Shown here: piece by piece, positions 8,695 through 18,416 of the stretch
Layout: each line of letters starts with the position of its first letter
How positions within the stretch are numbered: the first letter of the stretch is position 1
Made by a program: the position numbers and the translations under genes
Assembly: GCA_050011315.1 (NCBI GenBank)
Contig: JBEKJI010000009.1
Location: 1-63,534, forward strand
DNA from: Fen-549 sp050011315
GTDB taxonomy: Bacteria; Actinomycetota; Thermoleophilia; Gaiellales; Gaiellaceae
Length of the DNA: 63,534 nucleotides
Direction of reading: 5' to 3'
Notes under the pieces: model-generated
Databases searched by the model: none
The model's input: the letters and a program-made list of their open reading frames with translations, nothing else
Told to the model about the DNA's origin: nothing

Positions 8695-10331
8695 TCGACC
8701 TGCCTCAGGGCGTCGGCAGGACGGAGTCGCGCGGCGCGAAGCGAACCGGTTGCACCCGCTAGCAGGCCGCCGGCGAGAGCAAGCGCGAAACCGATCAGAA
8801 TCAGAGAGACGGCGAGTGGCGCCTTGAGCGATACCTGGCTGGTCGCCGTGCGGGTGAGGGTCTGGCCCAGTCCGAAAGCGGCCGACTGCGGGCCGCGGCC
8901 GCTTTGGCCCACGGTCGAGCTGGCGCTGAGGGTCGGGCCGAAGGCATCGATACAGGCGGCTGCGATCACCCCCAGGGCAACGCCGAGCACGCCGCCGGCG
9001 ATTCCCTGTACGAAGGACTCGCCGGCGATCTGCCGGATCACGAGCCTTCTCGTCCAGCCGAGCGCGCGCAGCGTTCCGATCTCGCGAACGCGCTTGGCGA
9101 TCGAGGAGAGGGTGAGCAGCGCGGCGAGCATGAAGGCGGCGGCGATGGCGATGATCGAGAGAGCGAGCCCGAGACTCTTGGAGAGGTTGGAGGCATCGAC
9201 GAGCGAGCCCGAGATCTGGTCGGCAACATCCTGAGAGCTGGCGACCTGGGCGCGCGGGAGGGCCTTCTCGATCTCCTTCTGCAGCTGGCCGACGGCCGAG
9301 CTGTTGGTGGCCCGGACGAGCACGACGTTGATCTGATTCTTCTGGCCGGCGAGCTTCTGCAGCTGCGCGAGCGGGATGTAGACGTCGGCGCTCTGGCCGC
9401 CTAGCGGCGCCTTGACGATTCCGACAACCTTGAACTTGGTGCTGTTCAGGTTCAGCGTCGAGCCGACCTTGAGCTTGTGGCTGGAGGCATAGGAGTCGGC
9501 GACGAGTGCCTCGAGGCCGCCGCTAGCGGACAGGAAGTGACCCTTGGTTACCTGGGCGGGCGTGATCAGGCCCATCTCCGACTGGCTCGTGTCGACGCCG
9601 CCGATCGTGAAGGTCGAGGTCTTGATGTCGGTCTGCGGCGTGTTCACCTGCTGCCGTTGAGTCCGTTCCGGCGTGGTAATCGTGCGCTGGAACCGGCGCA
9701 TGCTTGCCGGCATGCACTTGCGGAAGGCGTCGCTGTTTCCGCCTCCTCCAGTGAGGCTGCCGCCTTGAGAGGGCGCGCTGCCCGTGCCCGACTGCCCGCT
9801 ACTACCCTGCAACTTCGCGATACAGGCCGCCATCTTCGCGAAGTCCGCGGCGCTCGGCTGCGTCTGACCTTGAACCTGGATCCTCTGGCCGCCGCTCTTG
9901 AACGTGGCCGTGATCTTCGGCACCTTCCCTTCCTGGTGCTGCACCGTCAACGTCAGGCCGGTCGAGATCTTGGCGACGCCCGGTAGCTTGGCGACGCTCT
10001 TCGCCTGCGACTGGGCGAAGGTGGGCTGCGTCCCGGCCGAGAAGGTGTCGTGCACGAAGTGCTGGCCGGGCTTGCCCAGCTTGGAGAGATCGGTTTGGAT
10101 AACGCGGTTGGCGAAGGCGCCACCGCCGACGCCGCCCTCGGCCGTGACCGTCAGGTCGGTGCCGATGCTCGAGAGCGGATTGAGTGCCGTCTTCTGTGCC
10201 CGGTCGAGTCCGCGCGAGAGGGCGGAGATGACGATTACCAGCGCGACCCCGAGCGCGAGCCCGAGCAACGTCAGGATTGTTCGTCCTCTTCGCCGCAGGA
10301 GCTCGCTGCGCAGGTAACTCAAGTAGAACAC
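8691..10331 (-). CDS. FtsX/MacB-like ABC transporter permease
   Basis: The 546-residue permease has an N-terminal membrane helix (TILTLLGLALGVALVIVISAL near 18), a long extracytoplasmic domain (about 45-385) with a flexible Ser/Gly/Gln-rich stretch, and three C-terminal membrane helices typical of FtsX proteins. It partners with the following ATPase. It is divergent from a response regulator-kinase pair across 179 bp, a common arrangement in which the two-component system controls the transporter; that link is inferred from position. Confidence 0.9.
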   Translation of the reverse strand: MFYLSYLRSELLRRRGRTILTLLGLALGVALVIVISALSRGLDRAQKTALNPLSSIGTDLTVTAEGGVGGGAFANRVIQTDLSKLGKPGQHFVHDTFSAGTQPTFAQSQAKSVAKLPGVAKISTGLTLTVQHQEGKVPKITATFKSGGQRIQVQGQTQPSAADFAKMAACIAKLQGSSGQSGTGSAPSQGGSLTGGGGNSDAFRKCMPASMRRFQRTITTPERTQRQQVNTPQTDIKTSTFTIGGVDTSQSEMGLITPAQVTKGHFLSASGGLEALVADSYASSHKLKVGSTLNLNSTKFKVVGIVKAPLGGQSADVYIPLAQLQKLAGQKNQINVVLVRATNSSAVGQLQKEIEKALPRAQVASSQDVADQISGSLVDASNLSKSLGLALSIIAIAAAFMLAALLTLSSIAKRVREIGTLRALGWTRRLVIRQIAGESFVQGIAGGVLGVALGVIAAACIDAFGPTLSASSTVGQSGRGPQSAAFGLGQTLTRTATSQVSLKAPLAVSLILIGFALALAGGLLAGATGSLRAARLRPADALRQVE

Positions 10332-10510
10332 GTTCGAAAGGAAAGCAGCTCTCGATGAGACGGGGATGAGAGCCGTGTGATCGGCTCGGGTTCGTTCTCT
10401 TCTCTCATACTGGTCTTAGCGTCCGCGTCTTTACTTTCACGCGTACGGGGTCTCAGTCTCAGCGTCCGGAAAACGCTGCGAGCGAGGCGCCAGATCGAAG
10501 GAGCTGATAG

Positions 10511-11185
10511 ATGCAGATCCTTGTCGTCGATGACGATCGCGCGGTTCGCGAGGCACTCGAGCGGGCGCTCGGCCTCGAGGGCTACGAGGTCGAGCTGGCC
10601 GCGGACGGGGCCGAGGCGCTGGCTGCGGTCGGCGCCCGAGAACCCGATGTCATCGTGCTCGATGTGCTCATGCCGCAGGTGGACGGGTTCGAGGTCTGCC
10701 GCCTTTTGCGCAAGGCCCACCACCGTGTCCCGATCCTGATGCTGACCGTCCGGGACGAGCTCGGCGATCGGGTCGAGGGGCTCGACGCCGGTGCGGACGA
10801 CTACCTGGGCAAGCCCTTCGAGCTGGAGGAGCTGCTGGCTCGCGTGCGCGCGCTACTGCGGCGGGTGGCGCCCGACTCCGAGAGCGAGGTCCTGCGCTTC
10901 GCCGATCTGACGCTCGATCTCGGCTCGCTTCAGGCGCGCCGCGGTAAACGCGAGTTCAGGCTCTCGGTGACCGAGGCGAACGTGCTCGAGTTCTTCCTGC
11001 GCAATCCCCGCCAGGTTCTTTCGCGCTCGCTCGTCTTCGAGCGCGTCTGGGGGCAGCATCTGGGCACCGAGTCGAACACGCTCGACGTCTACGTCGGCTA
11101 CCTGCGGCGCAAGACCGAGGCCGGCGGGGAGCCCCGTCTCATCCACACGGTGCGTGGCGCCGGCTACGTTCTGCGAGAGCGATGA
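10511..11185 (+). CDS. OmpR-family response regulator
   Basis: The 224-residue protein has a receiver domain with the acidic pocket Asp7-Asp8-Asp9 and phospho-acceptor Asp51 in IVLDVLMP, Lys in GKPFELEELLARV, then a winged-helix DNA-binding domain (about 128-224) ending VRGAGYVLRE. It overlaps the kinase gene by four bases (ATGA). It probably regulates the divergent ABC exporter. Confidence 0.95.
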   Translation: MQILVVDDDRAVREALERALGLEGYEVELAADGAEALAAVGAREPDVIVLDVLMPQVDGFEVCRLLRKAHHRVPILMLTVRDELGDRVEGLDAGADDYLGKPFELEELLARVRALLRRVAPDSESEVLRFADLTLDLGSLQARRGKREFRLSVTEANVLEFFLRNPRQVLSRSLVFERVWGQHLGTESNTLDVYVGYLRRKTEAGGEPRLIHTVRGAGYVLRER

Positions 11186-12525
11186 GCCTGCGCGTCCGCC
11201 TCGCTCTCGTCACGACCGCGGTGGTTGCTGTCTCGGTGCTGCTGGCCTCGATCACCATCTTCGTCTCGATGCGCGCCGACCTGCTCCGAAACGTCGATAA
11301 CGAGCTCAGCGAACAGGCGGCGGCGATCCAGGGAGAGCCTTTCTTCGCTGGACCTCCGACCAGAAAAACGTTCAACTTCCCCACCCAACATTTTGGAGAG
11401 CATGACTACTTCCAGCTGGTCCTCGCCGGGGGCGACACGCGTCGTCCTGCAAGCGAGCCGGGAGGGGTGCCGGTCGACTCTCGTACGCTCGCCGTCGCGA
11501 ACGGAACGGGCGGCGCCTTCTTCGCGAATACGAGGATTGCCGGCGTCCACGCGCGCGTTTTGACCGTGCCGGTCGAAAAACGGGTAGCGCTTCAGATCGC
11601 CAGTCCGCTCGACGGAGTCGATCGCGAGCTGCGGCGGCTGGAGCTGATTCTTCTGCTCGTCTGCATCGGCGGTATCGGGCTTGCGGCGGGCGGAGGCATG
11701 CTCGTCTCGCACACGACACTGGTGCCGGTGCGCCGCGTCACCGGCGCCGCCGAACGGGTGGCGAGCACCCTCGACACGAGCGAGCGGGTGCCCGAGCGCG
11801 GCAAGGATGAGCTGGGCCGGCTGGCCGTCTCCTTCAACGCCATGCTGGCGGCGCTCGATGAAGCGATCGAGACGCAGAAGCGCTTCGTCGCGGACGCCTC
11901 GCACGAGCTGCTGACGCCGGTGACGAGCCTGCAGACGAATCTCGAGGTGCTGGCCCGCGCGCCGCGTCTACCGGCGAAGAAGCGCAAAGACCTGATCGGT
12001 GACCTGCTCGGTGAGCTGCGCGAGGTGCGCAAGCTGGTCGGCAACCTGGTCGAGCTGGCGCGGGGGAAGAACGGCGAGCGGCGCGAGCAGGTGCGTCTCG
12101 ACAACCTCGTCGGCGACTGCATCGACCAGGCGACGCTCCGCTACCCGAGCCTTCACTTCCTGGCCGAGCTCGAGCCGACCACTCTCGAGGGGAACCCGGA
12201 AAGGCTGGAGCGGGCGGTCTGGAATCTGCTCGAGAATGCGGCCAAGTGGAGCGAGCCGGGCGGTCTGGTCGAGATCGGCCTTGCCGGTGGTGAGCTAACC
12301 GTCCGCGACCGTGGCCCGGGCGTGCCCGACGAGGACAAGCCGCACGTCTTCGAGCGCTTCTATCGCGCCGCCGCCGCCCGCGGCATGCCCGGCTCGGGCC
12401 TCGGCCTGTCGATCGTCAGCGACGTGGCCGAGACGCACGGAGGCTCGATCGAGGTGGCCGACGCCGAGGGCGGAGGGGCGCTGTTCAGATTGAGGCTGCC
12501 GGGCGCAATCCGGCCCTCGTCCTAG
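11182..12525 (+). CDS. Sensor histidine kinase (HAMP, HisKA, HATPase)
   Basis: This 447-residue kinase has one N-terminal membrane helix (about 8-30), an extracytoplasmic sensor region, a second helix near 155-175, a HAMP linker, and the phospho-acceptor His241 in DASHELLTP. The ATPase domain has N box NLLENAAKW, G1 DRGPGVPD and G2 GSGLGLSIV. It is the partner of the preceding regulator. The stimulus is unknown; adjacency to a MacB-like exporter suggests an envelope-active compound. Confidence 0.94.
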   Translation: MSLRVRLALVTTAVVAVSVLLASITIFVSMRADLLRNVDNELSEQAAAIQGEPFFAGPPTRKTFNFPTQHFGEHDYFQLVLAGGDTRRPASEPGGVPVDSRTLAVANGTGGAFFANTRIAGVHARVLTVPVEKRVALQIASPLDGVDRELRRLELILLLVCIGGIGLAAGGGMLVSHTTLVPVRRVTGAAERVASTLDTSERVPERGKDELGRLAVSFNAMLAALDEAIETQKRFVADASHELLTPVTSLQTNLEVLARAPRLPAKKRKDLIGDLLGELREVRKLVGNLVELARGKNGERREQVRLDNLVGDCIDQATLRYPSLHFLAELEPTTLEGNPERLERAVWNLLENAAKWSEPGGLVEIGLAGGELTVRDRGPGVPDEDKPHVFERFYRAAAARGMPGSGLGLSIVSDVAETHGGSIEVADAEGGGALFRLRLPGAIRPSS

Positions 12526-13340
12526 TCCCGAGGGAGCATCCGCTCCAGCACCAGCGCGACTCCGTCCTCGTCGTTCGAGGCGGTGACCTCGTCGCAGGCG
12601 GCGAGCACCTCCGGGTGGGCGTTCGCCACGGCGATGCCGCGGCCGGCCCACTCGAGCATCGGGATGTCGTTGAGCATGTCGCCGAAGGCGATCGTCTCGC
12701 TCGAGGCGATGCCGAGCTCCGCGCACAGCTCGGCCAGCGCCGAGCCCTTCGTCACTCCCGCGGCGGCGATCTCGACCAGGCCGGCGCCCGAGTAGCAGGC
12801 CTCGATCTTCTCGCCGCCGAAGCCGGCGGCGACCCGGTGCAGCTCGGGCTGGGAGAGCTCGGGATGCTGGAGCACGAGCTTGGTCACCGGCTCGGAGAGC
12901 AAGACGAGGGCGTCGGCGCGGGGGATCGAATCGGGCGGGCGGAAGAGGGGCCGGTAGGCGGGCTCGGCGACGAAACCGGAAGGGCGCTCGCAGCCGAAGA
13001 CGACGCCCGGCGCCTCGCGGCGCAGTCCGTGCACGAGCTCGCGCGCGGTCTCGGGCTCGAGCGGCCGGTGGATGAGCACACGCTCGGCGTCGTAGTCGTA
13101 GACGATCGCGCCGTTGGCGCAGATGCCGATTCCGCCCAGCCCCAGCTGCAGCGCCGCCGGCGCCAGCCAGCCCGGCGAGCGGGCGCTCACGAGTACGAAG
13201 CGGATCCCCGCCTCGACCGTCCGCGCCAGCGCCTCCAGCGTCCGCTCCGAGATCGTGTCGTCCGAGCGCATGAGCGTGCCGTCCAGGTCGCTGGCGACCA
13301 GACGGATGCGTCCATTCGCTGCTGGAGGTAGCTCGGTCAT
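12522..13340 (-). CDS. Cof-type HAD hydrolase
   Basis: The 272-residue protein has HAD motif I DLDGTL near residue 18, motif II LVSAR near 50, a conserved lysine (KGSAL near 198) and motif IV GDMLNDIPML near 221. This is the Cof/YbiV subfamily with a C2 cap, usually phosphatases for sugar phosphates or flavin precursors. It converges with the histidine kinase and overlaps it by four bases. The substrate cannot be read from sequence. Confidence 0.92.
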   Translation of the reverse strand: MTELPPAANGRIRLVASDLDGTLMRSDDTISERTLEALARTVEAGIRFVLVSARSPGWLAPAALQLGLGGIGICANGAIVYDYDAERVLIHRPLEPETARELVHGLRREAPGVVFGCERPSGFVAEPAYRPLFRPPDSIPRADALVLLSEPVTKLVLQHPELSQPELHRVAAGFGGEKIEACYSGAGLVEIAAAGVTKGSALAELCAELGIASSETIAFGDMLNDIPMLEWAGRGIAVANAHPEVLAACDEVTASNDEDGVALVLERMLPRD

Positions 13341-13560
13341 CGAACGGAGATCAGCCTACTGGTGAGCACCGTGCTTCTGCAGGTAGGGCCGGTACCGAGC
13401 GAATCGGGCGCATCGTATCGGATTCTGCACAGAATTGGTGCGAGTTAGGGCGATTTCCGGCGCCGAGGGACGGTACTTTCGCGGTACCCTGCGGGCGGGT
13501 GGCTCGGTGGCGGGCGAATAAAGAAGTGCCGCGTCGACAGCGATCGGCGATGATCCCACC

Positions 13561-13980
13561 ATGGAACAGAGAATCAGCTTGATCACGCTTGGTGTGGCGG
13601 ACGTGGCTCGTTCACGCCTTTTCTACGAGGCGCTCGGTTGGAAGACCGGCGCCGACGCGGGGCCTGAGATCGCCTTCTTTCAGGTCGGGCCGATGGTCTT
13701 CTCGCTCTGGAGCCGGGCACAGCTGGCCGAGGAGAGCGGGGTGGAGGACTCCGGTGGCTGGGGTGGGATCACGCTCGCCCACAACGTGCGCTCGCCCGAA
13801 GAGGTGGACGACGTTCTCGACCAGGCGCAGGCGGCCGGCGCGACGATCGCACAGCACGGAGCGCCGATGTTCTGGGGTGGCTACGCGGGCGCGTTCGTCG
13901 ATCCCGACGGCCACCATTGGCAGGTCGCGCACAATCCGTCCTGGCCGCTCGGCGAGGACGGCGCCGTCACGCTCGAGTAG
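13561..13980 (+). CDS. VOC/glyoxalase-like protein
   Basis: The 139-residue single-domain protein follows the vicinal oxygen chelate pattern: an opening strand with LGVADVARSRLFYEALGW and the closing motif GYAGAFVDPDGHHWQVAHNP. This subgroup is often annotated as glyoxalase or extradiol-dioxygenase-like but rarely has a proven substrate. It stands alone, followed by a good hairpin terminator at 13996-14021. The 220 bp upstream include a 14-bp inverted repeat at 13422-13435 with unproven role. Confidence 0.88.
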   Translation: MEQRISLITLGVADVARSRLFYEALGWKTGADAGPEIAFFQVGPMVFSLWSRAQLAEESGVEDSGGWGGITLAHNVRSPEEVDDVLDQAQAAGATIAQHGAPMFWGGYAGAFVDPDGHHWQVAHNPSWPLGEDGAVTLE

Positions 13981-13995
13981 TGCCGAACAACGAAA

Positions 13996-14021
13996 AGAGC
14001 CCGGACGCCTGCCCGGGCTCT
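13996..14021 (+). terminator. Hairpin terminator after the VOC gene
   Basis: A perfect 9-bp stem (AGAGCCCGG paired with CCGGGCTCT) encloses an 8-base loop, 15 bases after the stop. A short T-rich run (TCTCTCC) follows, weak for an intrinsic terminator but usual in high-GC genomes. It can also serve the opposite strand, where the YciI gene ends. Confidence 0.75.
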
Positions 14022-14067
14022 CTCTCCGTTTGCACACGAGCCAACTCGCGTGTGCTCTCCTCGTGAT

Positions 14068-14337
14068 TCAGGGAACCAGCACTTCGTTCCACTCGCGCAC
14101 GAACCAGTTGCGAACCACTCCGTTCACGACGAACGGGTCGCCGCGTGCGAACTCCTCCGCCGCTTCCCGGGTCGTGAAGACGCTCATCGCACCCTCCTCC
14201 TGGGCGTTCGCGAAGGGGCCGATCAAGAGCAGCGTCCCGCGCGCGTGGAACTCCTCGAACCTGGCTTGATGCGCGGAGGCGTGAAGCGGCGCCTTCGTGT
14301 TCACCTCCCCAGGCTCGTAGAAGAGGACGTATTTCAC
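14068..14337 (-). CDS. YciI-like protein
   Basis: This 89-residue protein matches the YCII domain: opening strand MKYVLFYEPG, a conserved His-containing helix (APLHASAHQARFEEFHARG), G-P-F and the closing DPFVVNGVVRNWFVREW. The family is related to ferredoxin-like dehalogenase/muconolactone isomerase folds and mostly has no assigned reaction. It starts with GTG five bases after the phosphofructokinase stop, so the two are probably co-transcribed. Confidence 0.85.
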   Translation of the reverse strand: MKYVLFYEPGEVNTKAPLHASAHQARFEEFHARGTLLLIGPFANAQEEGAMSVFTTREAAEEFARGDPFVVNGVVRNWFVREWNEVLVP

Positions 14338-14342
14338 GACAG

Positions 14343-15401
14343 TTAGCTCTCCCAGCCGATAGCGGCCTTGGCTGTGTCGAACCAGGCCTGAGGAACGGTC
14401 TTCAGCTCGGCAGTCGCCTCGTGCAGTGAGACGCCGACGATGTCGTCGCCGCGCAGGGCGGCCATCTGGCCGAACGCGCCTTCGTGCACGAGGTCGGCGG
14501 CCTTGAGCCCGTAGCGGGTCGCAAGCACGCGGTCGCGGGCGGTCGGCGTGCCGCCGCGCTGCGTGTGACCGAGCACGACCGAGCGGGTCTCGTAGCCGGT
14601 GCGCTTCTCGATCTCCTTGGCGAGCGCATCGCCGACGCCGCCCAACAGCACGTGACCGAACTGGTCGGTCGCGGGCGCCTCCTTGGCGACCATCTCCGAC
14701 TCGCCGCTCGAGAAGGTGAGCTCGTAGCCCTCGCTAACGGCGACGATGGCGAACTTCTTGCCCGAGTCCCAGCGCTTCTTCAGGTGCTCGCAGACCTCCT
14801 CGACGGTGGTCTTCTGCTCGGGGATGAGGATCGCGTCGGCGCCGCCGGCGATACCGGAGTGGATGGTCAACCAGCCCGCGTGGCGTCCCATGATCTCGAC
14901 TACGAGTACGCGGTTGTGCGACTCGGCGGTCGAGTGCAGGCGATCGATCGCCTCGGTCGCGATCGAAACGGCCGTGTCGAAGCCGAAGGTGTAGTCGGTG
15001 CCGGAGAGATCGTTGTCGATCGTCTTGGGCACGCCCACGACCGGGAACTGGAACTCGTCGTAGAGCTTGGCCGCGACGCCGAGTGTGTCCTCGCCGCCGA
15101 TTGCCACCAGCGCATCGAGCCCTTCGCCCGAGAACTTCTCGCGCAGGCTGTCGACGCCGCCCTCGACCTTGTAGGGGTTGGTGCGCGAGGTGCCGATGAT
15201 CGTGCCGCCGCGGTGCAAAATCCCCGAGACCTCGGCAGGCCCGAGCGGCTTGAAGTTGCCCTCGATCATGCCGCGCCAGCCCTCGAGCGCCGCCACTATC
15301 TCATAGCCGCGTGCGAACGATTTCCGCGCCAGCGCGCGGATCACCGCGTTCAGCCCCGGGCAATCGCCGCCGCCCGTCAGTACCGCAATCTTCTTCGACA
15401 C
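14343..15401 (-). CDS. Phosphofructokinase with PPi-type active-site residues
   Basis: The 352-residue protein phosphorylates fructose 6-phosphate in glycolysis. It shows the PFK signature GGGDCPGLN near residue 10, GGEDT at 102-106 and PKTIDND at 125-131. In this family a glycine at the position of Asp105 gives ATP use, while Asp here together with Lys126 is the pattern of pyrophosphate-dependent enzymes such as the actinomycete PPi-PFK. I therefore predict PPi dependence, which would make the reaction reversible. The GTG start has an AGGAGG ribosome site. It is followed by the YciI gene. Confidence 0.88.
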   Translation of the reverse strand: MSKKIAVLTGGGDCPGLNAVIRALARKSFARGYEIVAALEGWRGMIEGNFKPLGPAEVSGILHRGGTIIGTSRTNPYKVEGGVDSLREKFSGEGLDALVAIGGEDTLGVAAKLYDEFQFPVVGVPKTIDNDLSGTDYTFGFDTAVSIATEAIDRLHSTAESHNRVLVVEIMGRHAGWLTIHSGIAGGADAILIPEQKTTVEEVCEHLKKRWDSGKKFAIVAVSEGYELTFSSGESEMVAKEAPATDQFGHVLLGGVGDALAKEIEKRTGYETRSVVLGHTQRGGTPTARDRVLATRYGLKAADLVHEGAFGQMAALRGDDIVGVSLHEATAELKTVPQAWFDTAKAAIGWES

Positions 15402-15570
15402 CTCTCCTCCTCTGCTTTTTTCTAAGCGATCAAGTCTTTGCGGAACGCTAGCGAACCACGGAGCCCGGGAGATGGTGCAAACGGTTCAAGCTGCCGCGTC
15501 CGCAAGGTTCGTCAGCGTCCAGAGCCGAATTCCCGGCGGCGAAGGGCCTATCCCGCCAGGTCTGCACGTC

Positions 15571-18180
15571 CTAAGCGGTGCGTTTCCGTGCCGCCGACCG
15601 TCGGCCACCGTTTCGCCAGAGTCCCCAGCGCGAGGCTCGTCTCATGATGCGATGCTCCTGGCGGCTGATCGCTTGTGCCAGCGAGCGACCACCTTGCGGT
15701 CTGAAGAAGAGCTTTATCCCGGCCTCGGCCAGCGCCAGGTAGGTGACGATCATCCCAGCCAGGACTACGAGAAATAACAGCGGTAGAGGACGGAAGCCGA
15801 GGAGACGGGCGAGGGGGCCGATGAAAGGAAGGGCAACGCCGGCGGCGGCGCAGGCCAGGGTGGTTGAAAGCAGCGGCAAGCTCGGCCGGCTCTTGTAGAA
15901 AGGCACACGGCGGGTCCGGATGACGAAGATGACGAGCGTCTGCGTGGCGAGCGACTCGACGAACCAGCCGGAGCGGAAGAGGGTGTCGCCCGCGTTGAAG
16001 ACGTACAGCATCACCGCGAAGGTGAGGAAGTCGTAGACGGAGCTGATCGGTCCGAAAAACGCCATAAAGCGGCGAATGAAACGAATGTCCCACTGTGACG
16101 GGCGGGCGAGCAGCTCTTCGTCAACGTTGTCGGTGGGAATCGTGAGCTCGCTGACGTCGTAGAGGAGGTTGTTCAGCAGGATCTGCGTCGGCAGCATCGG
16201 CAGGAACTTCAGCCAAAGGGAGGCGCCGGCGGCGCTGAACATGTTGCCGAAGTTCGAAGAAGTACCCATCAGGACGTATTTGATGGTGTTGGCGAAGATG
16301 CGCCGGCCTTCGACGACACCGTCGGCGAGGATGCCGAGGTCTTTGGTCAGCAGGACGACGTCGGCGGCGTCCTTGGCGACGTCGACTGCCGACTCGACCG
16401 AGAGACCAACGTCGGCATCGTGAAGGGCGATCGCGTCGTTGACCCCGTCGCCGAGGAAGCCAACATCCCGGCCGAGGGCTCGCTGGGCAAGGATGATGCG
16501 CGACTTCTGCTCGGGAGTAACGCGGGCGAAGATGGTCGTTTCCGGCAGCGACTGATGCAGGGACTCGTCATCCATCCCCGCAAGCTCGGCGCCGGTTACG
16601 ACTCGCCCGGGCTCGAGGCCGAGCTCCTGACAGAGGCGGGCTGCCACCTGGCCGTTATCGCCGGTGACGATCTTGACGGTAACGCCAAGGCGGGCCAAAC
16701 GCTTGAGCGACTCACTCACGTCGGCCTTGGGCGGGTCGAAGAAGCAGAGGAAGCCGTCGATCGTCAGGCCACGCTCATCGTCGGGGCTGAGGTTGTCGAG
16801 CGTGACCGGGCGGCTGGCGACCGCGACGACGCGCGTGCCGGAGGCGAACAGCTCATCGAGAACGGCTCGGGCCCTGGCCGGCACCTTCGCGCAGCGCGCG
16901 AGAACTACCTCGGGCGCGCCCTTCGTGATCAGGAGCCTTTCTTGCGGCGACTCGACCAAGGTCGACGCTAACTGGCGCTCGTGGTCGAAGGGCAGCCGAT
17001 CGAGCACCCGCCAGTCCCGAGCCTCGCTGCGCTTGCTTTCCGGCACGGCCCACAGGGCACGGTCGAGCTCGTTGCCGGCGCTGTCGCTGCAGGCCAGTCC
17101 GAGGGTAAAGACATGATGGTCGAAGCGGCCGCGCCAGTCGAGTGGCTTGGCGAACGAGATATGTCCCTCGGTCAGAGTCCCGGTCTTGTCGGTGAAGAGA
17201 ACCTCGACGTTGCCGAGATCCTCGATGCAGACCAAGCGTTTGACAATGACCTTGCTTTGGGCCAGACGGCGGGCGCCGGTGGCCAGACTGACGGTGACGA
17301 TCGCCGGTAGCAGCTGCGGCGTCAGACCGACGGCGATCGCCAGGGCAAAGAGCGCCGACTGGATTATGGATCGCCCGAGAACGGCATTGATGGCGAAGAC
17401 CGATCCGGCCAGGATCGCGGTGATGGTGGCCAGCATGCGCGAAAAGTCCTGCAGCCCTCGCTGGAACGAAGTCTGCTCGTGCCGTTTGCCGAGACGCATG
17501 GCGATCGCCCCGAAGGCGGTATCGGCGCCGGTGCGGACGACCAGCCCACGCCCGTCGCCGCCGCGCACGACCGTTCCCATGAAGGCGCAGGAGGGCAGGT
17601 CGAGGGGCGACTCGCCCGGCGGCTGGGCGTCCGCTGTCTTGGCCGCGGCCTGTGCCTCGCCGGTCAGAACCGACTCGTCGCACTCGAGTTCGTGCGTTTC
17701 CAGGAGCCGGAGATCAGCCGGAACGACGTCTCCTACGCGCAGGTGTACGACGTCGCCGGGGACGAGATCGGTGACGTTGACCTGGCTATTTCGACCGTCG
17801 CGGTCGGCGGAGGCCAAGTGGCGGATTTGTGAGTGTAGAGCCTCGACCGCTTTCTCAGAGCGAAACTCGTTGAGAAAGCTGAGGCCCACGCTCATGGCGA
17901 TGATGACGCCGATGATCAGAGCCTCGGTTCGATCGCCGACGACGGCTGAGACGACCGCCGCCGCCAGCAAAAGGAGCAAGAGATAGCTCTGCAGCTGACG
18001 GACGAGGACAGTGAGAGCGCTTACGCCGTGGGAACGTAACGCATTCGGTCCGCAGACAATGAGGCGTTTACCAGCCTCCGAGCTCGAGAGGCCGCGTTTG
18101 TCGGAGTCGAGTCTGGCAAGGGTCTTCTCCGGTGAGAGAGCGGCGGCTTCAGCCAGTTCGAGCTGGTACGGAGAACTCAC
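15571..18180 (-). CDS. mgtA: Mg2+-importing P-type ATPase (MgtA/MgtB type)
   Basis: The 869-residue P-type ATPase has actuator motif TGEA near 176, phosphorylated Asp331 in DKTGTLT, KGAPE near 428 and hinge GDGVNDAIAL near 563. M4 reads VGLTPQLLP and the C-terminal part has NNLLYDVSELTIPTDNVD, both close to MgtA/MgtB rather than to calcium pumps. It should import Mg2+ into the cytoplasm. The C-terminal tail is Arg-rich. I see no leader RNA resembling the enterobacterial mgtA riboswitch in the short upstream region. Confidence 0.88.
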   Translation of the reverse strand: MSSPYQLELAEAAALSPEKTLARLDSDKRGLSSSEAGKRLIVCGPNALRSHGVSALTVLVRQLQSYLLLLLLAAAVVSAVVGDRTEALIIGVIIAMSVGLSFLNEFRSEKAVEALHSQIRHLASADRDGRNSQVNVTDLVPGDVVHLRVGDVVPADLRLLETHELECDESVLTGEAQAAAKTADAQPPGESPLDLPSCAFMGTVVRGGDGRGLVVRTGADTAFGAIAMRLGKRHEQTSFQRGLQDFSRMLATITAILAGSVFAINAVLGRSIIQSALFALAIAVGLTPQLLPAIVTVSLATGARRLAQSKVIVKRLVCIEDLGNVEVLFTDKTGTLTEGHISFAKPLDWRGRFDHHVFTLGLACSDSAGNELDRALWAVPESKRSEARDWRVLDRLPFDHERQLASTLVESPQERLLITKGAPEVVLARCAKVPARARAVLDELFASGTRVVAVASRPVTLDNLSPDDERGLTIDGFLCFFDPPKADVSESLKRLARLGVTVKIVTGDNGQVAARLCQELGLEPGRVVTGAELAGMDDESLHQSLPETTIFARVTPEQKSRIILAQRALGRDVGFLGDGVNDAIALHDADVGLSVESAVDVAKDAADVVLLTKDLGILADGVVEGRRIFANTIKYVLMGTSSNFGNMFSAAGASLWLKFLPMLPTQILLNNLLYDVSELTIPTDNVDEELLARPSQWDIRFIRRFMAFFGPISSVYDFLTFAVMLYVFNAGDTLFRSGWFVESLATQTLVIFVIRTRRVPFYKSRPSLPLLSTTLACAAAGVALPFIGPLARLLGFRPLPLLFLVVLAGMIVTYLALAEAGIKLFFRPQGGRSLAQAISRQEHRIMRRASRWGLWRNGGRRSAARKRTA

Positions 18181-18416
18181 CGCTCCGATATTAAGACGCG
18201 CGCTGGCGCATGCGCGCTGTTACGAGGCGCCGCGACAGGCGCGCGTTTGCCCCGAGAGCGCTCGGAACCCACGTCTTCCGGCCATCAGCCTTCTCGGTGC
18301 GCAGGGACGGCGCTGGTAAAGGAGCAAGGATTGCGGAGAGAGGGACAGTGCGCCTGCACGGATGAGCGACGCCGAGCGCGGCCAGGCTATGGAGTGCTTC
18401 GTTTTGTTAGGCGCTC

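Noticed and set aside
10332..10510. A small gene between the divergent permease and response regulator
   Set aside because: Frames here are short, without ribosome sites or conserved pattern; the gap is a normal divergent promoter region.
13422..13435. Inverted repeat ATTCTG-CA-CAGAAT as an operator for the VOC or HAD gene
   Set aside because: A single short palindrome 125 bp from either start with no regulator nearby; too weak to call.
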